A stretch of DNA of 64,000 nucleotides from Deltaproteobacteria bacterium (GTDB lineage: Bacteria; Desulfobacterota; Desulfobulbia; Desulfobulbales; Desulfocapsaceae): the NCBI GenBank assembly GCA_026388715.1, contig JAPLJF010000018.1:21033-85032 (forward strand), written 5' to 3'. The notes below the pieces were generated by a model. It saw only the letters and a list, made by a program, of their open reading frames with translations. It searched no databases and was not told the DNA's origin. Positions within the stretch are counted from its first letter, which is position 1. Every line of letters starts with the position of its first letter. The translations under genes and the position numbers were made by a program. Of this stretch, positions 36,887 through 45,016 are shown one piece after another.

Positions 36887-39148
36887 CTACTCCAAAACAC
36901 CAAGATAGTTAAAGGTGGGAAGCTTTGCCACCCTGCCTGCCCCGCTGAGCCTGTCGGCCAGGGCCAGCATATCCTGCTGGCCTGTGGGGAGATTGCAGAG
37001 ATCAACGACCACATAATCAAGCCCTATATCCCGCAATTCTCCCAGATACGGCAGCAGCGAGAATGGCCGGCGGGGCACGGTTCTAACCAACCCGTCTTTC
37101 TTGTGCATGGTGAACGCTTCCCCTTTGGGGCTGAGCAGGACCCGATCATACTGGAAATGACGGGCCGCAAGGCGGGCGGTAAACAGGGCCGGAGCGCCAT
37201 AAACGGTAAGCCCCTTGCGAATATGCTGATAATTGGCCCGACTGCCTTTGATCATATCGGCAAGCAGTGCCCGGTCTGATTCAATGGACAACTGGGCCGC
37301 TTCCGCCCCCAGATGTTCGACTGTAGCCAGGGCCTGATTATTCATGAGGTTAATGGTATAATCACAGGATAAATGGACCCTCTCCCCTCGAAACATCCAG
37401 GCCTGGCTGATGTGACCGATCTGAAAACTCTTGAAACCGGAACGCACGAGGATGGTGAGCTGTTTCTGAACCTGGGCCAGTTCTGACTCAAAGAGGAGAG
37501 GCGGCAGGCACCAGGTTATATTGCGTACGCCAGACCCCATATAGCGTTTGATCTGTCCAGCCTGGCTGACAGTGGTTTTATCGAGAGGCACCAGAAAACG
37601 GTCAGGGGTAAAGGGCAGCCGGTCCTGTAAGACCTTGAGGGAATCGGTCTTCAGCCACCACTCCAGAGGCAGTTTCACCTTGACCGGCCCGGTTTTCCGG
37701 GGCGTGGCCCGCGGCTTGCCATCACCCTTTCCTTTCTTGTCAACGGGCAGCAACCTTGCGCCCTTGTCGGCAGTCAAACAGACCTCTCCGCAGATGGTCG
37801 CAATGCGTCTCCGCTGTGTTTCCTGGGCCTTGACGACACAGTCCTTCATCTCCCGAATCCCAGGGATCCCAAACTCCGCATCCGTGGCCTGTGGCCTGGT
37901 GCGGACATCCACCTTATAGAGATCAATCATCCTGACACCGGCCGGGACAAGATCGGCAGGGATGGCAATCTGGACCTTTTCCCCGGTCAGGGCCTTTTCA
38001 ACAAGGTCCCTGCCCTTGACCATCTCCTGCAGGGTAAAACTGTGGCGCTCGCCAGATGCCTCCAGGTGCAGACGCAACCGGTCTCCTGTCTCCAGCTCAT
38101 CTTTTAAGGTCAGGGTGCCATAGCAACCACTTTTTTTCTGATTTACCGTTTCCAGCCGGCCAAGATGCAGACCGGTATTCCCGGAATGATAGGGAGTGAT
38201 CGCCTCCATCGGCTGCGGAGACAGGAAATAGCCGGGGCCGACCTTGCGGCTCATGGCCTTTTCCGCAAGCTGCCGGGCTTTTTTCAGTACCGAGGGGAAG
38301 CTGCTGCCGGCATCGGCGTCAATCACCATCCGGTAGGCCCGGACCACATGCGAGACATAATGGACCGTGCGCAGCCGCCCTTCAATCTTGAGGGAGGCAA
38401 CCCCTGCCTCAACAAGCAGGGGCACGGCCTCAAGCCCGCCCAGATCATTCATGGAGAACAGATAGCCTCCTTTACCGCTCTGGGCGCCGGAGGAGTCCTG
38501 ACCGCCCTTTTTCCCGCCTTTCATGCCAGCCTTGCCCCCACCTTTTGACTCCCAGGTGTACTGGCGCCGGCAAGGCTGAACGCAGCGGCCGCGCAAGCCG
38601 CTCTTGCCGCCAAGGAAGGAGGAAAAAAGACAGAGGCCCGAATAGGAAAAACACATGGCCCCATGGACAAAGACCTCGGTCTCGGTCTTGGTTTTTTTAC
38701 AGATGGCGCTGATCTCTTTTACAGTCAGCTCACGGGCGAGCACCACGCGCTCAAAGCCCATATCGGTAAAGGCACGGACCGCGTCAGAATTATGAGCGGC
38801 CATAAGGGTGGAGGCGTGGAGCGGGAGAGCGGGGAAATAATCCTGTACCAGTTTGATCACCCCCAGATCCTGAACAATGAGGGCGTCCGGTTTCAACTCT
38901 TCCAGGATGGCCAGGGTTTCAATTACCTGGGGTAGATCCTGCTCCCTGACCAGACTGTTGGCGGCAAGGTACAGTTTCAATCCATGCTCCCGACAGTAGT
39001 GGATCATGGCGGCGATCTCGTCCAGGCGAAGGTCACGAGCCAGGTTCCTGGCGTTAAAGCCAGGGGCGCCAACATAGACGGCGTCAGCGCCAGCGTCAAC
39101 GGCAGCCCGGAAGGACTCCATATTGCCGGCAGGGGCGAGTAATTCCAT
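36887..39148 (-). CDS. U32-family peptidase-like (RlhA/TrhP-type) protein
   Basis: A 753 aa protein of family U32, whose bacterial members act in 23S rRNA or tRNA hydroxylation with prephenate as cofactor source. The start MELLAPAGNMESFRAAVDAG and FVHGAMCFSYSGLCLFSSFL, then LRGRCVQPCRRQY, give the conserved cysteine cluster. A glycine/lysine-rich insert (SKGGGKAGMKGGKKGGQD, near residue 205-230) interrupts the usual CRxxY...GYLFS segment. The C-terminal DUF3656-like part is present. Whether the target is C2501 of 23S rRNA or tRNA cannot be told. Confidence 0.87.
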   Translation of the reverse strand: MELLAPAGNMESFRAAVDAGADAVYVGAPGFNARNLARDLRLDEIAAMIHYCREHGLKLYLAANSLVREQDLPQVIETLAILEELKPDALIVQDLGVIKLVQDYFPALPLHASTLMAAHNSDAVRAFTDMGFERVVLARELTVKEISAICKKTKTETEVFVHGAMCFSYSGLCLFSSFLGGKSGLRGRCVQPCRRQYTWESKGGGKAGMKGGKKGGQDSSGAQSGKGGYLFSMNDLGGLEAVPLLVEAGVASLKIEGRLRTVHYVSHVVRAYRMVIDADAGSSFPSVLKKARQLAEKAMSRKVGPGYFLSPQPMEAITPYHSGNTGLHLGRLETVNQKKSGCYGTLTLKDELETGDRLRLHLEASGERHSFTLQEMVKGRDLVEKALTGEKVQIAIPADLVPAGVRMIDLYKVDVRTRPQATDAEFGIPGIREMKDCVVKAQETQRRRIATICGEVCLTADKGARLLPVDKKGKGDGKPRATPRKTGPVKVKLPLEWWLKTDSLKVLQDRLPFTPDRFLVPLDKTTVSQAGQIKRYMGSGVRNITWCLPPLLFESELAQVQKQLTILVRSGFKSFQIGHISQAWMFRGERVHLSCDYTINLMNNQALATVEHLGAEAAQLSIESDRALLADMIKGSRANYQHIRKGLTVYGAPALFTARLAARHFQYDRVLLSPKGEAFTMHKKDGLVRTVPRRPFSLLPYLGELRDIGLDYVVVDLCNLPTGQQDMLALADRLSGAGRVAKLPTFNYLGVLE

Positions 39149-39179
39149 ATGGTTTCAACTATGATGAGGTGAAGGGCTC

Positions 39180-39372
39180 AGCGTAAATGCCCAAAAACAA
39201 GACGCACAAATCATGAGAAAGCAGTGTACTCAAGTACACCGCAGTGACAAAGAATGCAAGGAAACGCAGACCAAGGGAGGCTCAGTATCGCTCGCAGAGT
39301 GGACGCCCCAGAAGGAAATTACCCCTTGGGATATGGATAAAGAGCGACAGAAGTACTTGGGCATTTGCGCGA
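39180..39372. repeat. Possible MITE-like intergenic element
   Basis: GCGTAAATGCCCAA (about 39181-39194) and TTGGGCATTTGCGC (39358-39371) are inverted ends of a 190-base segment. Inside, GTGTACTCAAGTACAC (about 39223-39238) is a second palindrome. A plus-strand open frame crossing it runs antisense into pyrR and is not believed to be a gene. Confidence 0.4.
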
Positions 39373-39377
39373 TGCCA

Positions 39378-39920
39378 TCAACTATTCCCCCGGATCACTA
39401 CTTCATCGTGGCCGCCATGTTCCTTGAGCAATACCTGAATGCGCTCATGAGGGAGAACCGTTGTCTGCATCCCGGTATAATCGGCCTGGATGGGAAGTTC
39501 ACGGCCACTGCGATCAACAAGCACCGCCAACTGAATGGAGTGCGGACGGCCATAATCCATAATGGCATCCATGGCCGCCCTGATGGTGCGGCCCGTGAAC
39601 AGGACATCATCCACTAGAATCAACCGGCTTTCTTCCACTATAAAAGAGAGATCAGTGGTGCGAACCACCGGATTCTGCGAGATCAGGCTCCAGTCATCAC
39701 GGTACAGGGTGATATCCAGAGTGCCAAAAGGGATTTCCACCCCCTCCTGTTCCTGGATAATCTTTCTGATCCGCTCCGCCAGATTCACCCCGCAGGTATG
39801 GATACCGACAATAGCCAGATCACTGGCAGAATGATTATGCTCAAGAATCTGCAGGGCAATTCTTTTCAAGGCCAGGTCCATTTCCTGGGCGGTGAGAATA
39901 ATGCGTGACTCGTTACTCAT
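39378..39920 (-). CDS. pyrR: Bifunctional PyrR regulator / uracil phosphoribosyltransferase
   Basis: A 180 aa PRPP-dependent protein of the PyrR family, with the PRPP loop ILVDDVLFTGRTIRAA near residues 101-116 and FGTLDITLYRDDW near 66-78. In Firmicutes PyrR attenuates pyr operon transcription; outside them it may act mainly as an enzyme. No pyr genes or pyr attenuator are seen nearby. The ATG overlaps the purN stop (ATGA), so purN and pyrR are coupled. Confidence 0.93.
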   Translation of the reverse strand: MSNESRIILTAQEMDLALKRIALQILEHNHSASDLAIVGIHTCGVNLAERIRKIIQEQEGVEIPFGTLDITLYRDDWSLISQNPVVRTTDLSFIVEESRLILVDDVLFTGRTIRAAMDAIMDYGRPHSIQLAVLVDRSGRELPIQADYTGMQTTVLPHERIQVLLKEHGGHDEVVIRGNS

Positions 39921-40498
39921 GGCTGCACCCGCTTCCAGAAAAAATCTATTCCTTTTTCATTGACCCGGTTGAGGGCCTCGGGAAATGCCTCACATTCGGC
40001 GGCAAAGACCTTGGTCGCGATAGTCTCAGATGTATCTTCATAATCAAGTTCAACACTCTTCTGGACAATGATCGGCCCTTCGTCAAAGACCTCACTGGCA
40101 AAATGAACAGTACAGCCGCTGACCAGACACCCGCGCTCTTTGACAGCCCGGTGCACCCGGGAGCCATAAAAACCATCCCCGGAAAAAGCCGGAATCAAAG
40201 AAGGATGGATATTGATTACCGAGCGGGCCAGGGCTGGCGGCGGCTCATAGAGTTTCAGAAATCCGGCCAGGCAGATAATATCCACGGTATAATCCTGCAA
40301 GATTGCATTGATCGCCTCATTGCCGGCGGCATAAAAGGCGGGATAACCATATTCTTTCGCCTTGCTTAACCCCAGCGCGTCACGGACATTGGAAACAACC
40401 ACCTGGATTTCCGCAGCAAGCGTTCCCTTGCCGATACACTCATGAAAATTATCAAGCGTTCGGCCGCTCCCGGACAAAAGAACTGCTATTTTCAACAT
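39917..40498 (-). CDS. purN: Phosphoribosylglycinamide formyltransferase
   Basis: Transfers formyl from 10-formyl-THF to GAR in purine synthesis, 193 aa. VLLSGSGRTLDNF is the N-terminal GAR site; INIHPSLIPAFSGDGFYG carries the catalytic Asn-His region, and HFASEVFDEGPIIVQ includes the family's conserved aspartate. An insertless, typical-length enzyme. Upstream gap to IMP cyclohydrolase contains repeat copy 4. Confidence 0.95.
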   Translation of the reverse strand: MLKIAVLLSGSGRTLDNFHECIGKGTLAAEIQVVVSNVRDALGLSKAKEYGYPAFYAAGNEAINAILQDYTVDIICLAGFLKLYEPPPALARSVINIHPSLIPAFSGDGFYGSRVHRAVKERGCLVSGCTVHFASEVFDEGPIIVQKSVELDYEDTSETIATKVFAAECEAFPEALNRVNEKGIDFFWKRVQP

Positions 40499-40508
40499 TT
40501 GCTTACTC

Positions 40509-40570
40509 CTTAGGAGCCGTTACGAAATAACCTCTCCTTTCTTGGCCATTTCGTTACAGCTCCTTATGCC
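40509..40570. repeat. Dispersed palindromic repeat, copy 4
   Basis: CTTAGGAGCCGTTACGAAAT, AACC, an 11-base spacer, then GGCCATTTCGTTACAGCTCC and TTATGCCG. It is the most regular copy and is close to the one at 4913-4976, sharing the CATTTCGTTACAGCTCCTTA arm exactly. Confidence 0.8.
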
Positions 40571-40602
40571 GTTTTTGACATCCAAACAGCGATATTATTT
40601 TT

Positions 40603-41229
40603 TTACAGCGGCTTATTCACAAAATAAGGATTGGTCTCCACATCTACCTTGTCCAGCCAGGCGGAGATCGCAGTATCATATTTTGCGGTCAGGGCAAAGA
40701 CCTTGGCCGCCAGACGGAATCGAGTCTTAAGGGTGGTGTTCCCCTGCTCCCTGATCTCTTTTATAACCTGCGGATAATCAGCCGGATCAACGATCACAGT
40801 GACATCATGAAAATTCTTGGCCGCGGCCCGGAGCATGGTAGGCCCGCCGATATCAATATTTTCGATGGCATCAGCCAGCGTGCAATTGGGATCGGCAACA
40901 GTCTTATCAAAATCATAAAGGTTGACGGCAATAAGATCAATGGGCTTCAGGTCGTGTTCCACGCACTGCCGCTGGTGTTCCACGTTGTCCCGCTGATTGA
41001 GGATACCGCCATGCACCTTGGGATGCAGGGTCTTGACCCGGCCATCAAGCATTTCCGGGAATCCGGTAAACTCAGACACATCCTTGACCGTAATACCTGC
41101 CTCCCGTATCTTTTTGGCCGTGCCGCCAGTGGAAAGGAGCTCCACCCCAAGGTTTGTCAGGTCTCTGGCGAACCCCTCAATTCCTGATTTATCGGTCAAA
41201 CTGATCAACGCTCGTGTTATTTTGTTCAT
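40603..41229 (-). CDS. purH: Stand-alone IMP cyclohydrolase (PurH N-terminal domain)
   Basis: A 208 aa protein equal to the MGS-like IMP cyclohydrolase half of PurH, closing FAICAR to [55 protein letters not shown] and [16 protein letters not shown] are diagnostic. The AICAR transformylase half (normally another 300 residues) is absent: the frame ends with a natural stop after [12 protein letters not shown] 41229 has AAGGAG 6 bases upstream. The transformylase step must be encoded elsewhere. Confidence 0.93.
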   Translation of the reverse strand: MNKITRALISLTDKSGIEGFARDLTNLGVELLSTGGTAKKIREAGITVKDVSEFTGFPEMLDGRVKTLHPKVHGGILNQRDNVEHQRQCVEHDLKPIDLIAVNLYDFDKTVADPNCTLADAIENIDIGGPTMLRAAAKNFHDVTVIVDPADYPQVIKEIREQGNTTLKTRFRLAAKVFALTAKYDTAISAWLDKVDVETNPYFVNKPL

Positions 41230-41284
41230 GACCAACTCCTTCTCTCAATGATGTATTCAAAAATATTCAAGAATCTACGGTACC

Positions 41285-41698
41285 CTACAGAGGTTCTTCA
41301 TCCTTGCGGGTAAATTCCCTGATTTTCCGTCTATCCCTCTTGTCAGGCCTTTTGGCAGGCATGGCCTGACCGGCTGTAAGCAAGGCCCGCATCCTGGCCG
41401 CCTCCTGACGCAACTGCACCGACTGCTCAGACTCTTCATATAGCAGTCGTGCCTCAACCGCCGGACGCCGGTACGGGGAAAGGCCAAGGACCGTAATGGT
41501 AAACTCGACCACACCACGCCTGATGCGCAGCACATCACCGAGCTGGACGATCCGTGACGACCTGGCCCGGCTGTCATTCACCTGCACCTTGCCGCCATTG
41601 ACCGCCTGGGCCGCCAGGGTTCGGGTCTTGAAAAATCTGGCCGCCCAAAGCCACTTGTCAATCCGCACCTGCTTGTCTGTTTCTGTCACTTCACTCAT
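41285..41698 (-). CDS. S4-domain RNA-binding protein (Hsp15-like)
   Basis: A 137 aa S4-fold protein like Hsp15 (HslR), which binds blocked 50S subunits carrying nascent chains. RIDKWLWAARFFKTRTLAAQ and AVNGGKVQVNDSRARSS constitute the S4 domain, and the C-terminal tail is Lys/Arg-rich (AKRPDKRDRRKIREFTRKD). ATG 41698 (MSEVTETDKQ) is preferred over the upstream TTG. Confidence 0.88.
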   Translation of the reverse strand: MSEVTETDKQVRIDKWLWAARFFKTRTLAAQAVNGGKVQVNDSRARSSRIVQLGDVLRIRRGVVEFTITVLGLSPYRRPAVEARLLYEESEQSVQLRQEAARMRALLTAGQAMPAKRPDKRDRRKIREFTRKDEEPL

Positions 41699-41928
41699 TT
41701 CCACGCGCAATCAATTGCCATCAATTGAACACCGGACCGCAACATCAAAAAAAAGAAGTTTACACCGAATGAGCGGGAAACGCATGAAAAAAGACACGGA
41801 TCACTCCTTGACAATCCCTGAATTTCCACATTGTCGAACAGCTAAAAAAAGGGTAAACAGAAGGATTTATCGTCTACATACAACCAACATCAACCTCTTT
41901 TATCATTTTCATCTAATCAGGGATCTCC

Positions 41929-42819
41929 ATGCTTGTAAAAGACCTTCTAGCCCGACACAAAACCACCTTCAGCTTTGAATTCTTTCCGCCCAGAGAAGAT
42001 GCTGCGGCTGATCGTCTAATCGCCACCATTGCCAACCTGATGCCGCTGGCGCCCTCCTATGTGAGTGTGACCTACGGCGCGGGCGGCACCACCCGGCACC
42101 GCACCCATGACCTGGTTGTCAGGATCAAGAATGAAACCAATATCCCTGTGGTTTCTCACCTCACCTGCGTCGGCTCAAGCAGACAGGAGATGCATGGAAT
42201 ACTCGAAAAATACAGGGAGGCAGGGGTTCGCAATATCCTCGCCCTGCGCGGTGATCCGCCCAAGAGAGTGGTTGATTTTATCCAGCCGGAAGACGGCTTC
42301 GACCATGCTGCGGATCTTGTGGCCTACATCAAAAAGCATTTTCCGGAAATGTGCGTCGGGGTAGCCGGGTTTCCCGAAGGTCATCCCGCCACACCCAATC
42401 GTCTGCAGGAGATCGACTATCTGAAGGCCAAGATAGATGCCGGCGCCGACTTTATTGTCACCCAGCTCTTCTTTGAAAACCGTGATTTTTATGACTATTG
42501 TGAACGCTGCGAACTGGCAGGCATCCATGTCCCGAATATCGCCGGAATCATGCCGGTTACCACCAGAAAAGGACTTATCCGCACCGCCGAGCTTGCCGGT
42601 GGCACCCATATTCCTGCCCGTCTGCTCAAGGCAGTTTCCCGGGCCGAAAATGATGAATATGTAGAAAAAGTAGGTATCCATTGGGCAACCGAGCAGATCC
42701 GTGATCTGCTGGATCATGATGTCCGCGGAGTTCAGTTTTTTACCCTGAACTGCTCAACCGCGACCCAGGAGATCTATAAATCCCTGGGAGTCAAGGATTC
42801 CCGACAGCTCAGAAGTTAA
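41929..42819 (+). CDS. metF: Methylenetetrahydrofolate reductase
   Basis: FAD enzyme reducing methylene-THF to methyl-THF for methionine synthesis, and in anaerobes for the Wood-Ljungdahl methyl branch. The 296 aa product has FSFEFFPPREDAA at the start, VSVTYGAGG, HLTCVGSS, NILALRGDPP and QLFFENRDF. No associated MetV is adjacent. folE2 follows after 4 bases. Confidence 0.95.
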   Translation: MLVKDLLARHKTTFSFEFFPPREDAAADRLIATIANLMPLAPSYVSVTYGAGGTTRHRTHDLVVRIKNETNIPVVSHLTCVGSSRQEMHGILEKYREAGVRNILALRGDPPKRVVDFIQPEDGFDHAADLVAYIKKHFPEMCVGVAGFPEGHPATPNRLQEIDYLKAKIDAGADFIVTQLFFENRDFYDYCERCELAGIHVPNIAGIMPVTTRKGLIRTAELAGGTHIPARLLKAVSRAENDEYVEKVGIHWATEQIRDLLDHDVRGVQFFTLNCSTATQEIYKSLGVKDSRQLRS

Positions 42820-42823
42820 CTTT

Positions 42824-43603
42824 ATGACTCCCCTGAGCATCCAGGCCGTTGGCATCAAGGATATCCAGCTTCCGGTGCGTATCCGCGAAAAAAATGGCGG
42901 TCTGCAGAACACCGTGGCCACGGTCAGCATGCAGGCCTGCATGCCGGGGAGCTATCGGGAAAGCTGCGTCACCGTCTTCACGCAGGCCTTAAACAAGTAC
43001 ATGGACGAGATGAGCGTGACCATCTTTTCCACGCTGCTGGAAGAGATCAGAGGGGCGCTCAAGGCTGAATCCGCCAGCATCGTCATGTCTTTTCCCTATT
43101 TTATTGAAAAAAAGGCCCCGGTAACAGGGACCCGCAGTCTCATGGAGTATAATTGTACATTTACCGGCAGTATAGCCGGCAGTATAGCCGGCAGTATGGG
43201 CAGTGAAAAAAGGGAGGAAGACTTTATCCTCTCGGTACTGGTGCCGGTTACCACCCTCTGCCCCTGTTCCAAGGAGATCAGCGTTGCCGGGGCCCATAAT
43301 CAGCGGGCAGAAGTAAGCCTCAATGTGAAATTCAGGAAGTTTATCTGGGTGGAAGATCTCATCGACATGGTTGAACAGTCGGCATCCTGCCCCGTCTATG
43401 CCCTGCTGAAACGACCGGATGAAAAATATGTGACCGAACAGGCCTACAACAATCCCATGTTTGTCGAGGATGTGGTGCGCAAGGTTGCCGTAACCTGCCT
43501 GGCCCATCCGGACATCACCTGGTTTTCCGCCGGCGTTGAGAGCTTTGAATCCATTCACAAGCACAGCGCCTACGCCTATGTGGACAGTGAAGATATCCGC
43601 TGA
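42824..43603 (+). CDS. folE2: GTP cyclohydrolase FolE2 (type IB)
   Basis: Metal-flexible enzyme converting GTP to dihydroneopterin triphosphate, first step of folate synthesis, 259 aa. VSMQACMPGSYRESCVTVF, the catalytic cysteine in LCPCSKEIS, and GAHNQRAEVSLNV are the FolE2 marks. Residues about 114-125 show GSIAGSIAGSMG from a 12-base tandem repeat in a surface-loop position. It is 4 bases after metF, a sensible folate pairing. Confidence 0.93.
   Translation: MTPLSIQAVGIKDIQLPVRIREKNGGLQNTVATVSMQACMPGSYRESCVTVFTQALNKYMDEMSVTIFSTLLEEIRGALKAESASIVMSFPYFIEKKAPVTGTRSLMEYNCTFTGSIAGSIAGSMGSEKREEDFILSVLVPVTTLCPCSKEISVAGAHNQRAEVSLNVKFRKFIWVEDLIDMVEQSASCPVYALLKRPDEKYVTEQAYNNPMFVEDVVRKVAVTCLAHPDITWFSAGVESFESIHKHSAYAYVDSEDIR
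43164..43197 (+). repeat. 12-bp tandem repeat within folE2
   Basis: CCGGCAGTATAG occurs at 43164-43175 and 43176-43187, with a partial third unit to 43197. The period keeps the frame and encodes GSIA units. Copy number could vary by slippage without breaking the gene. Confidence 0.85.
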
Positions 43604-43848
43604 ATCTTGTTCCCCAAAAGCAGATAACTGCACAAACAACTGACTCCTGTCTTGCTGCTACCTTCCTCCTCCCTGCTCTCTTATTGTATTCCTATTACGT
43701 GTTTTCTACTTCACTCCGCAACAAAACAACCAGCTCCGTCGGTCGTCTGACCGTGTCAACATTTCTGACCGCCATCAAAATAGGGTAAATGAAAAAAAAG
43801 TGGGAACCAAAGCGCCGTTTTTTTTAAGATGAAAGCGCAGGTGTCATT

Positions 43849-43947
43849 ATGGCAAGGATTTCCAACGGGAGATACCCGAAAAAGTTTCGGGAAAAGGCAG
43901 TGAAACTGGTAACGGAAGAAGGCCTGTCAGTGCCGGATGTTTCCTGA
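43849..43947 (+). pseudogene. IS3-type transposase (OrfA) fragment
   Basis: Thirty-two codons from ATG 43849, MARISNGRYPKKFREKAVKL then VTEEGLSVPDVS, to TGA 43945. This matches the start of IS3-family OrfA helix-turn-helix proteins, which normally continue for about 70 further residues. No inverted ends or OrfB were found. The remainder of the 43604-44029 interval holds nothing else I can identify. Confidence 0.75.
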
Positions 43948-44029
43948 CGCCCAGATCTGCCGAAATCAACAAAAACCAACTGACTCAAGACCGTTCGAGC
44001 ACTGGTTGCCGACTCGCTCCGGCAGGCTT

Positions 44030-44599
44030 CTATTGACCTTCCGCCGAGGGCCCGATCCGGCGGCTTATCTCGAACTGATCGATTGCCGCCTTGACTACCC
44101 TGAACAGTTCACGATAATAGAGTTTATTGTAGCTCTTCACATACTGATAAATAGTCTTACGCAGGGCATCTTCATCCAGTCCGTGATACTTTGCCACTAC
44201 CGGGCCAAGGATCTCACTCTTCCAGTCAGGCTCCCATTCGATCTGCAAGGAACGGCAATGCTGATAGTCTTCCATGGCCTCATTGATCAAGATGTCACGC
44301 AGATGTTCTGCCTCATGAAGCTGCGTTTTGTCTTTGAGATGTGACCCTTTTCTCTTGCTCAGAAAATCGTAGATGGCATCGAGTTCCAGGCCTTGGCGCA
44401 GTATCTTGGATAGATGTTTCACCTGCCGTTTACGGGCGCCACCACTGAGTCCACGAATGGCCTTGATCTCTTCACGGACAGCACTCTCCTCTGGAAGTTT
44501 TTTCAGATCTTTATCGGTGAGTGCTGCCAGTTCTTCTGCCACGTCTTCTATCCGCTTGAATCTTCGCTTTTGTTCGGACCGGCTTATTGTATCATCCAT
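44030..44599 (-). CDS. darP: Ribosome-associated protein YjgA/DarP (DUF615)
   Basis: A 189 aa DUF615 protein that binds late 50S assembly intermediates. The family pattern is SRSEQKRRFKRIEDVAEEL, LTDKDLKKLP, then RQVKHLSKILR and RKGSHLKDKTQLHEAEHLRD, with a C-terminal ELFRVVKAAI. Length is normal. It is the last clear core gene before the rearranged region. Confidence 0.9.
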   Translation of the reverse strand: MDDTISRSEQKRRFKRIEDVAEELAALTDKDLKKLPEESAVREEIKAIRGLSGGARKRQVKHLSKILRQGLELDAIYDFLSKRKGSHLKDKTQLHEAEHLRDILINEAMEDYQHCRSLQIEWEPDWKSEILGPVVAKYHGLDEDALRKTIYQYVKSYNKLYYRELFRVVKAAIDQFEISRRIGPSAEGQ

Positions 44600-44841
44600 A
44601 AATTATTTTCCCATTTTTGACCTAAAAAAACTCTTATAACTTCTTGAAACATTTCTCATACTACCACAATAAGCACCAATCACCTATCTCTTCCCAATGC
44701 AAGACAGTTATAAATCCACCTTCAGCCAAACAGGGACAAGTAACGTCAAGACACCGAGCTGACGCCACGCACGGATCGCCGAGGCTTAACATGGCAAATG
44801 GATACTATGGTTGTGACTGCATACTGGTCATGGTTTTACCT

Positions 44842-45015
44842 TTACTGTTTGCGAATGGACTTCAATTCCTTGCGACGCGACTTACCCCCTTCCGGACAAC
44901 TCATCCTGAGCTGTTTCAGCATATCGAGGATGATCCGGGAAATAATAAGCCGGGCGTTATTTTTATCATCGGCAGGAACGATGAACCAAGGCGCGTGTTG
45001 GGTGCTTGTCGCATT
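44842..45015 (-). pseudogene. C-terminal fragment of polyphosphate kinase 2
   Basis: The minus-strand frame reads [34 protein letters not shown] and [12 protein letters not shown] before a stop, matching the last 50 residues or so of PPK2 enzymes (STxHAPWxVVPADDKWxARL). Homology begins near 45010 and everything N-terminal is missing; the cut lies at the end of the adjacent proton ATPase gene. Confidence 0.8.
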
Positions 45016-45016
45016 C

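Noticed and set aside
39213..39617. 134-codon plus-strand frame upstream of pyrR
   Set aside because: Its first part is the possible MITE and the rest is antisense to pyrR.
43945..43947. Second selenocysteine TGA, in the transposase fragment
   Set aside because: The sequence after this TGA does not continue the transposase in frame, so it is simply a truncation.
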